From Hypoxylon rubiginosum (Eukaryota > Ascomycota > Sordariomycetes > Xylariales > Hypoxylaceae), in contig CADCXA010000029.1 of the NCBI GenBank assembly GCA_902806565.1, forward strand, positions 1-64,000: 64,000 bases of DNA. The letters run 5' to 3'. The translations under genes were made by a program, and so were the position numbers. Of this stretch, positions 28,888-39,724 are shown in pieces. The notes beneath the pieces are model-generated. The model was given only the letters and a program-made list of their open reading frames with translations. It was not told the DNA's origin and searched no databases. Within the stretch, counting starts at the first letter, position 1, and every line of letters starts with the position of its first letter.

Positions 28888-29774
28888 TTTGAAAGTACGG
28901 TATACTTGTCAAGGTTGTCTATGAGAATGGCAAGCAAGGTCGCGTAGAGGGTCACATCGGTATCTTATAGTTTATACGTCTTACTAGTCTGCATATGAAG
29001 TCGACCCAGCGTTATGGAATCACGCGGCTCGCTAATAAAAAGACTCTAGACCCCTATCTAATGGTATGTTGGGGGTGCGAACCGGACGTGTGTATCGGGA
29101 AGCTAGGTCCGATGCGGTGAAATTGACTTCAACGCAGGCCTTAAGTCCCAGGGACTATCGAATTGACGAAATTCTAGACGTATATTTGAAGGCGACTACT
29201 TGGACGGCTAAGGGGGCGAGATATCTTATTCGGGAATCTGGCCGATCCTGCCATTCTAGCTTTCTATGTTGCGATGCTAGACTACGTTAAAAATATGGCC
29301 ATGTGGTCGGTAGCAGTTTATAAATGCCGAGCCCTGGTTGGAGTATAGGTCTTTGTAAGTTGGAAGGGTGTAGATGTCGTCTTCGAACCTTGGAATATCG
29401 TGATAATTGTGGGGTCTGGAAGGTGAGCTGAACCAAGCCTTCGGTAATGGGATCTTTGCCATTGGGGCTTCTGGGCCTATACTACCAGATTTTTAAACTT
29501 GATCTCTTCTCAGATTTTGTAAATTATGAATTACCGTGCTGATACCGCTTTTAAGTCGATATGAGAGTTCGTTAGCTGGAATATAAGATACAAGTAGATT
29601 GGTCCTGTATAACTCACCCATATATATGCGTGTTAATTATATATACCTAATATATATATAAAGGTCGAATTGCGCCGACAATGGTGGCACCAAGACACGA
29701 TTCTGTTCCATATACAATCCGTCTTCTCATTTTGTACATGTACATATGATACACTGATAGTTGCGATGATATAT
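28888..29774. other. intergenic region
   Basis: 887 bp between the MFS start and the mL38 stop codon. Small open frames (29066-29290 plus; 29277-29462 minus, the latter 61 codons with a true ATG) have no recognisable domain and no splice partners. Probably MFS promoter plus mL38 3' end. Confidence 0.4.
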
Positions 29775-31257
29775 CTAGCGGCGGCCCCGGGAAATGCCGT
29801 GGATCCTCTTGCTGTACTTCCACAAGCCTCTGTACTTGGGTTTCTGTCTCTTGGCTTCCCAACCTCTGGCCTTCTTCTCCTCCTTCATCGAGTAGACCCT
29901 CTTGAACTTGAATTCGACGTCGGCGCCTGGAACGCCGGCCCTCTCCATAACACCGGCTGTACTCTCGTCCCAGACCGTCCGGAAGATGTTGAAGCCGACC
30001 GGAGTAAGGCCGAACTTATCTCGGTAGCTCTTAAGACTGAATCCGTCTCGGCCAGAGTAAAGCTCGCGGAGCTTAGCAATATCTAGAATCTCCCCTGGTT
30101 TCTGCTCTAGAACAAACACGGATAATCGATGATACGGTGCGCCCTTCTGGGAGAAAGCCGGGAGCCACCGAACAGCTAGTTGTTTCTCCTTGTCGACATT
30201 TCCCAGGGGCAAAGAGGGCTCGTTGGGAGAGAGTGACACGTTTGCCGCCAGGTAATGGCATCGCCTTTCAAACGAATCCGTCTCGGGGTTTGGAACATCC
30301 GAGTCCATGACCACAATCGAGACGAGACGTTCGCCAGGGTTGAAAACCTGGACTTTCAAGCGCGGCGGCACTTCCGTAATACGGGAATCTAGAATAGCAC
30401 CAGGGTTGACCTTGATCCGTCGGAAGAATAGCTCCACGTCTACAGTTGGATCGAATTTAGGTAACACATCAGGGACGATGTTTAATTGCTGGATACGTTG
30501 CGTAATAATCCGGTACGGCATGCCACGCCATTTTTTCTCGGCGTAGTACCGGTAAATAGGCTTGTCCATATCACCTGTGTAGTTATTAGCATATACACAT
30601 GTATATATCTATAAAAATCGATTAAAACCCACCAAGACCATCCTCGAACTTCCGCTTGACAACAGGATCGTTGACATCGGCTAGGATCTTGAGCTCCTCC
30701 AGATACTTCCTCAAGCTAGCGAGGCGTAGGTTCTTCTTGCGCTCACCGCCTGGGACCTGGTCGGCGGGTGTGTCCTCGAGGCGCTTGATCTTGGCCAGCT
30801 CCTTGGCGATGGCCTGAATCTTCTCCTGGCGGTCCTCCTGCAGGATTTTTCGGGCCTCCTGGAAGCACTGGTAGGGCAATTGTTCGAACGGCACGTTCTC
30901 GGACGTTCGCAGGGCGGCTCGTCGACGCCGCGACCCGACGGGCGGCGTGCCCATGCTGATCAGTTTACGTTCGGCCCAGTGCGCCGTTGTGGTCTCCCGG
31001 TCGAGCAATCGCTCCTTCATGCGAAACTTCCTAGTCTCCCCTCCCATGGAATTCGCAGCCGCCTCGAGTTGGTCCATTGATTTTGTCGAAGATATCGGCG
31101 GGGGTGTAGAAGGAGCTGTAGTCGTAGTCGTAGGATCTTCATCTTGCCGCGGAGCACTCATGGAAAATGACCGCGGAAGAGGTGGGGTTCGCCGAAGTAG
31201 GCATTCCTGCCGTAGGGACTGCAGGAGTGGCCTCGCGGCCCTCTGACAGCTTGACAT
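29775..31257 (-). CDS. MRPL35: mitochondrial large-subunit ribosomal protein mL38 (PEBP-fold; yeast MRPL35 family)
   Basis: Two exons, 31257-30633 and 30574-29775, joined by a 58-nt phase-1 intron; 474 residues. The N-terminus ([19 protein letters not shown]) is rich in Arg and Ser without acidic residues, as expected of a mitochondrial presequence. The C-terminal two thirds carry the phosphatidylethanolamine-binding (PEBP) fold characteristic of mL38: [28 protein letters not shown] and [18 protein letters not shown]. The end is strongly basic ([11 protein letters not shown]). The protein belongs to the central protuberance region of the mitoribosomal large subunit. It is divergent from another mitoribosomal gene, uL4m, 358 bp away. 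Confidence 0.92.
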
Positions 31258-31615
31258 GGCTAGGTTGTGTCGAGACGTCGTCGTTATAAATATTTTGATA
31301 TGAAGTCAGAAAATAAAAAGACCGGCAACTTTTTTCGAAGCTCCCGTTAGGGCCCACTAAAAATGTGGACCAGAACCAAAAACACAACGTCTTAGTGGAC
31401 AGTACCCCTACCGTACCCTACCGTACCCTACCGTACCTATCAGCTATCGATATCGACACGAAATACGTACCATTTTAGCTGCTGTTATTCGATAATTTTT
31501 CCAGCTTTCAATTCATGAGTTTTATATCGTTCAGCAGCTCAATTGATCCCATCGCCAGCACGCACAGTCTCAATCCGAAACCCACCTGAGCAGGCACCCT
31601 CCGGCTGTCGAAACT
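31258..31615. promoter_or_regulatory. bidirectional promoter of two mitoribosomal genes, with 10-bp tandem repeat
   Basis: The 358 bp lie between the ATGs of mL38 (minus) and uL4m (plus), so both are probably driven from here. Near the middle (about 31405-31437) the decamer CCCTACCGTA is repeated about three times in a row, one DNA helical turn per unit. A promoter role is inferred from position; the repeat is seen directly. Confidence 0.65.
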
Positions 31616-32774
31616 ATGGCCGGCAAAGGCATCAGAGGCCTAAATGAGGCTTTAAGGAGCCTAAGCCTATCATCACAGACATGCCGAGAGGCGGCTTCGG
31701 TATGCGGAACCCTTCTATCGACGACGAAAAGCACGATGCACGATACATGATACGCAGCTGCTAACAAAGCAACTTAGCTTCGGATACCACCCTCGAACTT
31801 TACGCGGTCGATGGCAACTGAAGCCCCCCTACCGAACATAACAACTTCAGTAAACACATCGGCCGCCGATGCGTCCTGGAGACCAGGTACATACTATACC
31901 TCTAATGCCTATCTCGATGCCTACCTTGCGCCCCCTGCGGCTTATTAGTTAAACCACGGAGTCTAACAAAAAAAATCCCACAGCATCGACGGTCCCCGTA
32001 ACTATCTTCGACTTCCCCTCGTTCGAGCCGGTACGACTAGAGTCGTGGTCGGCGAAGCACCTGCACGTGCCGCTGCGGCGGGACATCCTGCACCTGGCGG
32101 TCGTGTACGAGGGCGACAAGACGCGGCAGGGCACGGCGTCGACGAAGACGCGGTGGGAGGTGGCGGGCTCGCACCGCAAGATGCGCCCGCAGAAGGGCAC
32201 GGGGCGCGCGCGCCTGGGCTCGCGGCAGTCGCCCATGCTGCGCGGCGGCGGCAAGCCGTTCGGCCCGAAGCCGCGCGACTTCGCCACGCGCCTCAACCGC
32301 AAGGTGTACGACCTCGCGTGGCGCACGGCCCTGAGCTACCGGTACCGCCGCGGCGAGCTCGTCGTGTGCGGCGACGGCGCCCTCGAGCTGCCCCTCCCCG
32401 GCGAGTTCGCGCGCCTGGTCGGCGCCGGCGAGCTGCGCGAGGAGGAGCTCCGGCGCGGGTTCAAGGCCAAGTGGGCGCGCCAGGTCCTCGACGCGAACGG
32501 GTGGGGCCGCAGCTGCGGGCGTAGTACTTTTATCGCGACGGGCTACCGCGATAACCTGTTCGAGGCCATGGGCGAGGTGCCGAACTACGGCCGCGCGCTC
32601 GACCTCGAGGACGTCGACGTCAAGGACCTCCTGGAGACGGGCCGCCTGGTCATCGAGCGGGACGCGCTCCTGGAGTTGATCGACAGGCACCAGAGCGACC
32701 TGGTGACGAGGGTCTTCGTCGCCAACGCCGGCCTGCCTAAGGGGCCCGAGAGCGGCAAGGTGTTGGTTGGATAG
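31616..32774 (+). CDS. YML6: mitochondrial large-subunit ribosomal protein uL4m (yeast YML6 family)
   Basis: Three exons: 31616-31699, 31778-31886 and 31984-32774; phases fit and give 327 residues. The first two exons encode a basic, Ser/Arg-rich mitochondrial presequence. The L4 core is unmistakable: VPLRRDILHLAVVYEGDK, then GTASTKTRWEVAGSHRKM and PQKGTGRARLGSRQSP, the conserved extended loop that reaches into the exit-tunnel wall, followed by GGGKPFGPKPRDF. The third exon is very GC-rich in third positions, which produces long but meaningless frames on both strands. Divergent from mL38. Confidence 0.93.
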
Positions 32775-34767
32775 GTGTCTTATCAGTCTAGTCTCCGATA
32801 ATTTTACAAATTCGAGAGGCCCTAGATACTTGGGTAGTCTCTCTACGTTGGGTTGTATATTACATATCTGAGGACCTGTAAAGATTCTGTAACTCCCTAC
32901 ATACTTACCTACCTCCTACCTAGTGCAGATGCGCATCCCATCCAAAAATGTGTTACCAAAATTCCCACGTCCCACGTACGGGATGAATTCGGTGTCGTCC
33001 GTCCCATGATAGCCAGTTTTTCATTGATCTGTCTCGCCTCCCGACCAAAGATGCGAGTAGGGGTCTGCCGGATGATAACTAAACTCGTAGAAAAGAGTCC
33101 CATGCTCGAGTACCTCTTAATGTAAGGGCAAGACACCTAGGCCGATCGCCCTTCTCCGTAGACCGGGTGTGCAGAGACACGGCTAGGGCCTTTGAAGGAA
33201 ACCATGACGTCGGTGCTAGGTACCACGCTTAAACAGCACAACCTCAAGTCGCTTCTACGTATTGTAAGGTAGCTAGCTTCGCTATACCCGGCCCCCCGGC
33301 TTTTATTTCAGTCCCCATGACGGGCCTCGCTGTGATTGGACCTAGGCTTCCGTCGCAGGGTAATATGTTGGGCAAGAGTGAAGTCATCTACAAAATTGCC
33401 GGTTCGATGGTCCGACGGTCTGACGTTATCATGGGGTATTATTGTATGGGTCGATCGAAACTCGTGTGGTATATATACGTCGGTTTGCCCTACTTGTGAG
33501 AGGTAGGTATATATAAAAACACCATACTCTATGAATAGATGTCCGGGCTACGAGTGTTGTTAGTTTATGTTTCATGTATTATACTCCTTTTATCGTCTGA
33601 TTCGACTACGTTCCATTAGTCGTCTGGTTTTTTTTCTCTCACTGCGTTTTAAAATTTGGGGGGTTTTTTATTTTTATTTTTATTTTTGTGCTACAAGTTA
33701 TGTTGACGAAGTAAGTGGCTGGCTAACTTGTATTAGTATCGAGGAATCCAATCAGATTCTCTCATCCTTCGGTCGATTTTCCGAGCAGGCTCCCGGTCTA
33801 ATTTGCCTACAGCACCGCGAAGGTCCGCACGGATTAGATATAGGAGCGAAAATATTAATAATGAACGGTCTTACGTGGCTATCTTTTTCAGTTTAGGATC
33901 ATGTTGAGTAAGGGGGTTGTTTAGAGAACGTTTGGGTTAACTGAAGCAAACAGACGACAATCCCTCCCAAGCCGCACTTTTGATGACCGCATCCTCGATA
34001 ACGCATGTATCATTGTGTGCTCTCCGATGTGGCAAAGTCGTGCCTATTACTTGAGACACTCTATCTCTAGATCACGGCAAGCGGTCACGAATTTACGAAG
34101 CTGCAAAGAACGCAACGCAACACCAACAAATTCAACATACGATAGCTGTTATGTACCCTACAGACCCTATCCTTGTTATCCTTGTTATCCTTGTTACTTT
34201 CCCTCGGGTATCTGCGAGCTAGCAGTAGCTCAGGATCCCCTCAAACCGCAAAATCATAGCTCGGTAGGTCATGTTCTCATTCAATTACCAGGGGTTTGCC
34301 ACCGAATCCGATACCCACTTAGTTAGGGGGAGAGCCTTCTCCCTCTCGCCCTTCCTTCGTTATGTACTCGCCCATGAGATTCCCCACCTCAGATTATTCC
34401 TTGGGAAGAATATCAAAGGAGACAGGTACGAAGTTTAGGAAATATCTTTCATCATGGCATGAATTTATTTTTCTTCCCCTTTTTCATACTGATTTGAACA
34501 CAGTTCTCGTTGAAAATAGCCCCGGGGTATTACTGATATAGCCGAGCTTTCAGGAACTCCCTATCCAGGAAACATTAATAACGCCCCCGTGTACTGGATT
34601 ACCGTTTGTAGTGACTTTCAGATCCGACTACTGCCATCTGTACCTATCGATAGAGGCTAAGGCTGCGCGTCCATCGGGGCGGATCGCAGTGATACAGACA
34701 GCCATAGAGCGGCTATGGTGTATACTGTTTCGCGGTAGAAGCACTCCTCTCCGCGTACACGAAGCCT
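32775..34767. other. 2 kb intergenic region
   Basis: Convergent 3' regions of uL4m and the bZIP gene. Short frames (33317-33499, 33567-33896, 34015-34326) show no family similarity. Simple-sequence features: TTTTTATTTTTATTTTTATT near 33665 and three copies of CCTTGTTAT near 34170-34195. No tRNA, transposon or RNA gene recognised. Confidence 0.4.
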
Positions 34768-35958
34768 TCAGCCTCTAGTGATGGCCGAGTCTTCGAATGC
34801 GTCATCTGCCATCGACACGCCGTCGAAACTAGTAGGATCCTCAGCTATCGAGCTCGGCATAAAGTTCGATGGATATGTCTCGTCGACCGAGACCGATGTT
34901 GTACCGTCCGGTCCGCTCGATGTCATACTAGAACGGTAGAAAACGGGGGAGCTTGGTCCCATAGTCCCGGGAGTGAAGGAAATGCTACCGCGGTGCGAGG
35001 GAGTTACCGGACTGAGGAGCTCCGAGCCCGAACCTGTTGGATATCCGGAAGTAAAAGGGAAATTTTCATGTCGAGCGATCATCGCCGGCGCAGAACTCAT
35101 GTTGGTCAACATCTGGTCGTATCGCTCGCCGGTCCCCAGGACAAATCTCTTAGCCTCGTTTTCGATCCATTTATTGATGTTGGGGTCGCTGCAGCTAGCG
35201 TGCTCCATCAGCTGTGATTTTATATGGGTAATTTCGTTTCTTAAGCTGCTGTATTCCAGTTGAAGATGGCTATTTTGGCCCTCCAGGCCAAACCTCGTCT
35301 CCTCTAGGTCTGAGACCCATTCCTTTTTCTTTTGACGACACTTGGTCGCCGCCACTCGATTCCTCTCCAAGAACCTGTTCCGCTTAGTTGCGTCTACGTT
35401 CATGGCGCCATCTTCCTCCGCATGTTGCTTTCCTTGTCGCCTTTTCTTGGTTGGAGTGCGACCTGATGGAGGAAAGCCCTCGACAGCAGACGCGCGAAGT
35501 GCCTTGTCGTTCTTGTTAGGAAGGGCGTCTTCAGGCGTTGCAGTCTGTTGTGAGGAATGAGTTTCCGGTGTTTCCGACGAACCGCTTGACAAGCTGGGGG
35601 ATGTCGGCCCATCAGAGTCAGATTGCGACGCTGCTAATTGGTTCCTCGCATGTCTGGTTAGAGGCCTCCCCGAGGTTTGGGCATAGATTGAGTTCGCCGG
35701 TTGAGGGTCCGCAAGGTCTCGCGGTGCATCGATTGAGGAGCTGTCTAAGTGGGTGGCTGACGAGGTATCTTGATGATCGTGGGATTGGGCTATTATATGC
35801 TGGCTATCAAACAGTTCGTTTCCATCATCCTCCATGTCCTGGATGTTATTACTGAAGAAGGTTGGTAATTCATCCATACCTGCTCTAGGATACTGCATGA
35901 TCTTTGGTCCTAGGGTGTTGATCAATGGCGCGATCAATGAATTGGATACGTGAGACAT
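34768..35958 (-). CDS. bZIP transcription factor, ATF/CREB type
   Basis: Single open exon of 396 residues from the first in-frame ATG (35958). The basic region contains RNRFLERNRVAATKCRQKKK with the N-x7-R core (NRVAATKCR) of ATF/CREB factors, followed by WVSDLEETRFGLEGQNSHLQ and further heptads spaced as a leucine zipper; HASCSDPNINKWIENEA after the zipper is also seen in fungal ATF/Aft1 relatives. Flanks are Ser/Thr/Pro-rich and disordered. Members of this family respond to stress kinase signalling and bind CRE-like TGACGTCA sites in the nucleus. The frame is open to 35982 without an ATG, so an upstream exon could extend the N-terminus. The bZIP sits mid-protein rather than at the very end, unlike classical AtfA. 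Confidence 0.85.
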   Translation of the reverse strand: MSHVSNSLIAPLINTLGPKIMQYPRAGMDELPTFFSNNIQDMEDDGNELFDSQHIIAQSHDHQDTSSATHLDSSSIDAPRDLADPQPANSIYAQTSGRPLTRHARNQLAASQSDSDGPTSPSLSSGSSETPETHSSQQTATPEDALPNKNDKALRASAVEGFPPSGRTPTKKRRQGKQHAEEDGAMNVDATKRNRFLERNRVAATKCRQKKKEWVSDLEETRFGLEGQNSHLQLEYSSLRNEITHIKSQLMEHASCSDPNINKWIENEAKRFVLGTGERYDQMLTNMSSAPAMIARHENFPFTSGYPTGSGSELLSPVTPSHRGSISFTPGTMGPSSPVFYRSSMTSSGPDGTTSVSVDETYPSNFMPSSIAEDPTSFDGVSMADDAFEDSAITRG

Positions 35959-36958
35959 GGAAGAATCTGGTACGGATTCCAAGCGGTTTACCGACCAGTA
36001 GCAGGCGACTGTCGGTGAAGGAGTTGGATGATTTACCCATCCGAAAGCGGTGCTCGAGTGGGCGATGAGTTAAGATAGGACATTCCTTTACCTTACTCGG
36101 GTCGGGAATGGGATATTCTCACGTCATGAGAAAGGACATGAGCGAGCAGGTTTGTTGTTTAGTTTTCCTGAAGTTGTGTAACGGTTGGTGAGTGCCCAAA
36201 TATTGGTAATGTGCGCTAAATGGTGTGGGCAGACGTGCGGGCAGACGGAGGAAATATACGAATGAAACGGGGGGTGGCGTACAAGAAGTATCACGGGTGG
36301 TTATGGCCATCGACGGGCATTTCGTCTAGCTTTGATCTTCGATCTGAGTTCTGATCTATTTGACTTTTTAGTTATTGTCAATATCAAATCTATAATCTGG
36401 CACGGGCAGACCACAAACTTGGCAAAGTCCTACATAGGAGCTACCTCGAGAGTCGACCGGGCTGAATACGTGTACCTACCTAGCTAAGGTACCTAAGAAA
36501 TCAGACTTGGGGATTGAGAACTGACTCGGAATCGCCCGCCCACGTAGCCCGGATTTAGCAGGCCAGGCTTTGGGTATGCCGTCAAGTACGAGTCTACTCG
36601 TCGACGGAAGTCCAAATAAACCCAACTACATGTACGATAATATAGTAGCATGAAAACATACTTTGCAAATGCCGGGTGAAAGGTAAAATATACTCGCTCC
36701 TCGACATTCCCGAGAGTTTATTTTCATGGAAAGGATATTCTCTTGACAGCAGCCGAGCCCGACCCTTTCTAGCTAAGTTCGGATGACAAATGTTATCTGG
36801 GAAGAGACCTCGGACCTACATGAGCAGCAAGATTCTATTGGCCATGATGCACCTCCCGAGCTTGAAATCAGAACTAACAAGATTAGAGGGGGGTTAATAC
36901 ATGGAGCGAATGGAGCATAAAAGGTCCCATATGCTCAGGTACAGCAACACGCATGAGC

Positions 36959-36976
36959 GTACCTACACGTAGGTAC
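36959..36976. repeat. inverted repeat GTACCTAC-AC-GTAGGTAC
   Basis: Perfect 8-bp arms around a 2-nt centre, one of several TAGGTA palindromes in this interval. Confidence 0.7.
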
Positions 36977-37071
36977 ACTTACCTACCCGTATTCGAGCGG
37001 AAAAAAACGATTCCGGTGCTTGCTCACATTTGAATTGGTTAAATACATAAAGTAGAAGCTTCATACCTATC

Positions 37072-37087
37072 CTACCTATGTAGGTAG
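37072..37087. repeat. inverted repeat CTACCTA-TG-TAGGTAG
   Basis: Perfect 7-bp arms around TG. Same core as the other palindromes of the interval. Confidence 0.7.
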
Positions 37088-38005
37088 ACGTTATATCAGG
37101 TAGGATAAGGATGTTTGGACATGATATTTAGAGTCTACAGAAACATGTACATAACATATAGGTAGCTTCAACAATAAACAAGCCAAGGCTGCTTTAAAAC
37201 TCGTACATTCAAAGAAAGTATAATTAGCGGTCCGAACCTGATGGATCTGATAGAATTCGAGCCACAAAGGCTGATACTCGTGAGAAATATCATTAAGGAC
37301 CTATGTAGCTAGGTAGGTAGCTGTACATACCCCATTTCCCCATCCAATCCGTACCTATCTTTAAAGCCAAAATTTTGACTTTTTATGAAAGGGGTTCAAA
37401 TACTCTACTTGGCTCATATCCCTCGTACTAAGAGCAGTTAGTTATGGACGGACAGTCCATAATGACAAGCACTCTCCAAGTTGATATCTAGCAACCTGGG
37501 TAGTATTTAGCTGCAATAAAGTACCAGGCCCTTGAAGAAGTTAACATCCTTCTCGATCGTCCGAAAGTATAGTGTAACGATTTGTATGAATATATGGGGC
37601 AGAACACTCGAATAATACGATACAATCCTGCCATCTGCCCTATTAGCGAGACCCATTCAGCGCCCCTTTCCTACTTCCCTACCATGTGTTGTACTATTGG
37701 AAAGTGGATGTCGTGAAACGATATTGGACGGACTCTCTGTCCGGATAAAGCCAGAAATAAAAGAATCGAGGCTGTTTATTCTTTTCTTCATGTTCCTTGA
37801 TCCATGACCTAGGTACTCCATTGTCATTTTACAGTTGACGCCGTGGGATTTGATGGTGGGATACCCCGCAAAACTTACACGAGTCAAGTATTAAGTGTCT
37901 ACATACATACATGTATGTAGGGGGTAGTAGTAGACTGGATTGTTGAACGGCAGTCGTGTTGGCGATTTGTATGCCTCCTGGCTGTGGTATTATAGCTACA
38001 GTAGC

Positions 38006-38030
38006 GTCTACCTAGTAGGCCTAGGTAGAC
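38006..38030. repeat. inverted repeat with 10-bp arms (GTCTACCTAG / CTAGGTAGAC)
   Basis: Ten-base perfect arms at 38006-38015 and 38021-38030 around TAGGC; a DNA cruciform or RNA hairpin is possible. About 725 bp upstream of the RPA3 start. Confidence 0.75.
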
Positions 38031-38505
38031 TCTACATCGCCTAGGTATGGCATTGACATAGCTACTTTGCAGCTTATTACCCTGCCTCTTTCATTTGTTT
38101 CGTTTTCTTTTTTTTCTTCCCTTTTTTCCTTAAGTATTTCCTTCACCTGAAAATATTGTTACTAGGAGTGGGAAGTCAGGAGGTTAGCCATCTTCAACCA
38201 ATTAGCAACTTTAGATGATGCTGTCTTGTCTCCGGACCATGTGATTGGCTACTCTGACAGGGTGGACGTTCATTGGGCTATAACAGACCCACATACAATC
38301 GAATTCAGATTTCTCTTATGCATTATGCATCTAACCATCTGGGTAATCCCTTATTGGCCGGATAGTCAGCTGACCACGTGCCTTAGCCGTTGCGGCTCTC
38401 TGCTTCCCCGTTCCTGGCTGCTACCTTATGTAAGATCAAATGAAATTTCAGGGCGTCAGCACGGACCAAGCAAGCCCCATCGTCGTCTATCTTCCATCGC
38501 TATCG

Positions 38506-38511
38506 ACGCGT
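38506..38511. promoter_or_regulatory. candidate MCB element (ACGCGT) upstream of RPA3
   Basis: ACGCGT followed by CGCG lies about 250 bp upstream of the RPA3 ATG. In yeasts ACGCGT boxes bind MBF and drive G1/S expression of replication genes. A role here is inferred from sequence and position; single hexamers also occur by chance. Confidence 0.4.
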
Positions 38512-38757
38512 CGCGCCCAACAGCCCCACCCTCTTCCCTTTCGATTTCGATTTCGATATCGATTGTCGATCTTCGATTCTTTGCCTGCATCCTCACATCC
38601 TCACACTCACACATTCGTGAAAAAAGAGAGAAAGGAAATTGATTCTGATTTCATTACAACTTCTGGCCACTAAGGAGGACATAAAATCTCCCCTCTTAGC
38701 CTAGAGACGTCATTTTTCTATCTCTATCTACGGTGGCCTCGTTATCTATTTCGCAAA

Positions 38758-39499
38758 ATGGAGTCGACTTCAACGCCCCGCATCTCTGCTGCCCTTTTGG
38801 AGTCGTACACTGGCCAAAACGTCATCATCGTGGGCAAAGTGCTGCAGCTTCGTGGCGACATTGCTTTTCTCGAGTCTGACGGACAGGTTCAAGCCAACCT
38901 GAATAGAGTGAGTAGAAGCCGTGCTCTCATCAGTCTTCGTGTGCCGCCTAGGGCTTCCAATGGGAGCCTCCCATTGGTTTTAGGAGCCTATAACAAACGG
39001 TTAGCTAGGCAGCCACCGAGACTCTAGACCCGGGCCCATAGCGATACTCGTAAGCTAAGCTAATAGCTGTACTCCTGTACCTAGGACTGCCATCTCATGG
39101 TCGGAAATGGAGCTCAGATCATTGGCAAGGTGAACCCGGACTTGACCATCAAGGTGCTGAACGCCATTGATCTCGGTAACAATGTTGGTACGTATCCCGC
39201 AGGGCTCCTCATTTATATCGCGTACCTAGGTAGCCTTGCTCCAAAGGCGGCTCGGAACCCGGACCTATAGCTTTACCCGTAACATCGTCTATCGTGTCCA
39301 AGTCTCATACTGTCTCGATGAAATCGTTAACTTTGGCCCATCTCCATTACCGGGCTTATTGCCTCTCAAAAAAATGGATTGGAATGGCTTGGTTTCTAAT
39401 CATTTGCTTGCAGACTTTCAGATATCCCAGAGCGTCGTCGACATTACACATCAGTTCAAAGATATCTTCGTATATGCGGACCGGGCCGGCATGAACTGA
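38758..39499 (+). CDS. RFA3: replication protein A 14 kDa subunit (RPA3/Rfa3)
   Basis: Three exons: 38758-38907, 39085-39187 and 39414-39499; phases fit and give 112 residues, normal for RPA3. The product has the single OB-fold pattern of fungal RPA3: PRISAALLESYTGQNVIIVG, VLQLRGDIAFLESDGQVQ, then HLMVGNGAQIIGKVNPDL and the C-terminal helix VVDITHQFKDIF. It is the smallest subunit of the single-strand DNA-binding RPA trimer in replication and repair. The TGA stop (39497-39499) is the only stop between this frame and a 1.3 kb open frame downstream. A good alternative intron (39470-39550) would delete the last nine codons and the stop. Confidence 0.93.
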
Positions 39500-39724
39500 C
39501 GGTTTGAACGCGGACGCGTCTCTCTGGGGTGGCCGACTGGCTCGCAACAGCATTATTCTTCTCAGCAGTCGCAATCTCGGCCTCAGCCTCAACCCCAGCC
39601 CCAGTTTCCAACCGAAAGTCAAGTACAAAAGCAAAAACAATCAATAACTGTTGCTGATATATCTCGCAATGCTGCCTTTACTTCTGCTGCCGCCGTTGCT
39701 ACGAGCTCTCCACCCTCCCGCGTA

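Larger units (their letters stand above)
35959..38757. other. 2.8 kb gene-free interval with TAGGTAGG palindromes
   Basis: This is the longest gene-free stretch outside the AT block and separates the divergent bZIP and RPA3 genes. No protein-like frame is present. Between about 36470 and 38050 it is dotted with CCTACCTA / TAGGTAGG elements, several as inverted repeats. The right-hand end (about 38400-38757) has pyrimidine-rich stretches and is likely the RPA3 promoter and leader; the left end is likely the bZIP leader, since transcription factor genes often have long leaders. Confidence 0.5.

Noticed and set aside
29277..29462. 61-codon minus frame with a true ATG
   Set aside because: No recognisable domain, splice partner or conserved motif; left as part of the intergenic region.
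32037..32690. 217-codon minus-strand frame opposite uL4m, and a 159-codon alternative plus frame
   Set aside because: Shadows of the GC-rich uL4m exon 3, which has clear L4 motifs in another frame.
33400..33420. GGTTCGATGG resembling a tRNA T-arm
   Set aside because: No acceptor stem, D-arm or anticodon arm could be drawn around it.
34170..34196. CCTTGTTAT triple repeat as a possible CRISPR-like or regulatory array
   Set aside because: Only three short contiguous units without spacers; a simple microsatellite.
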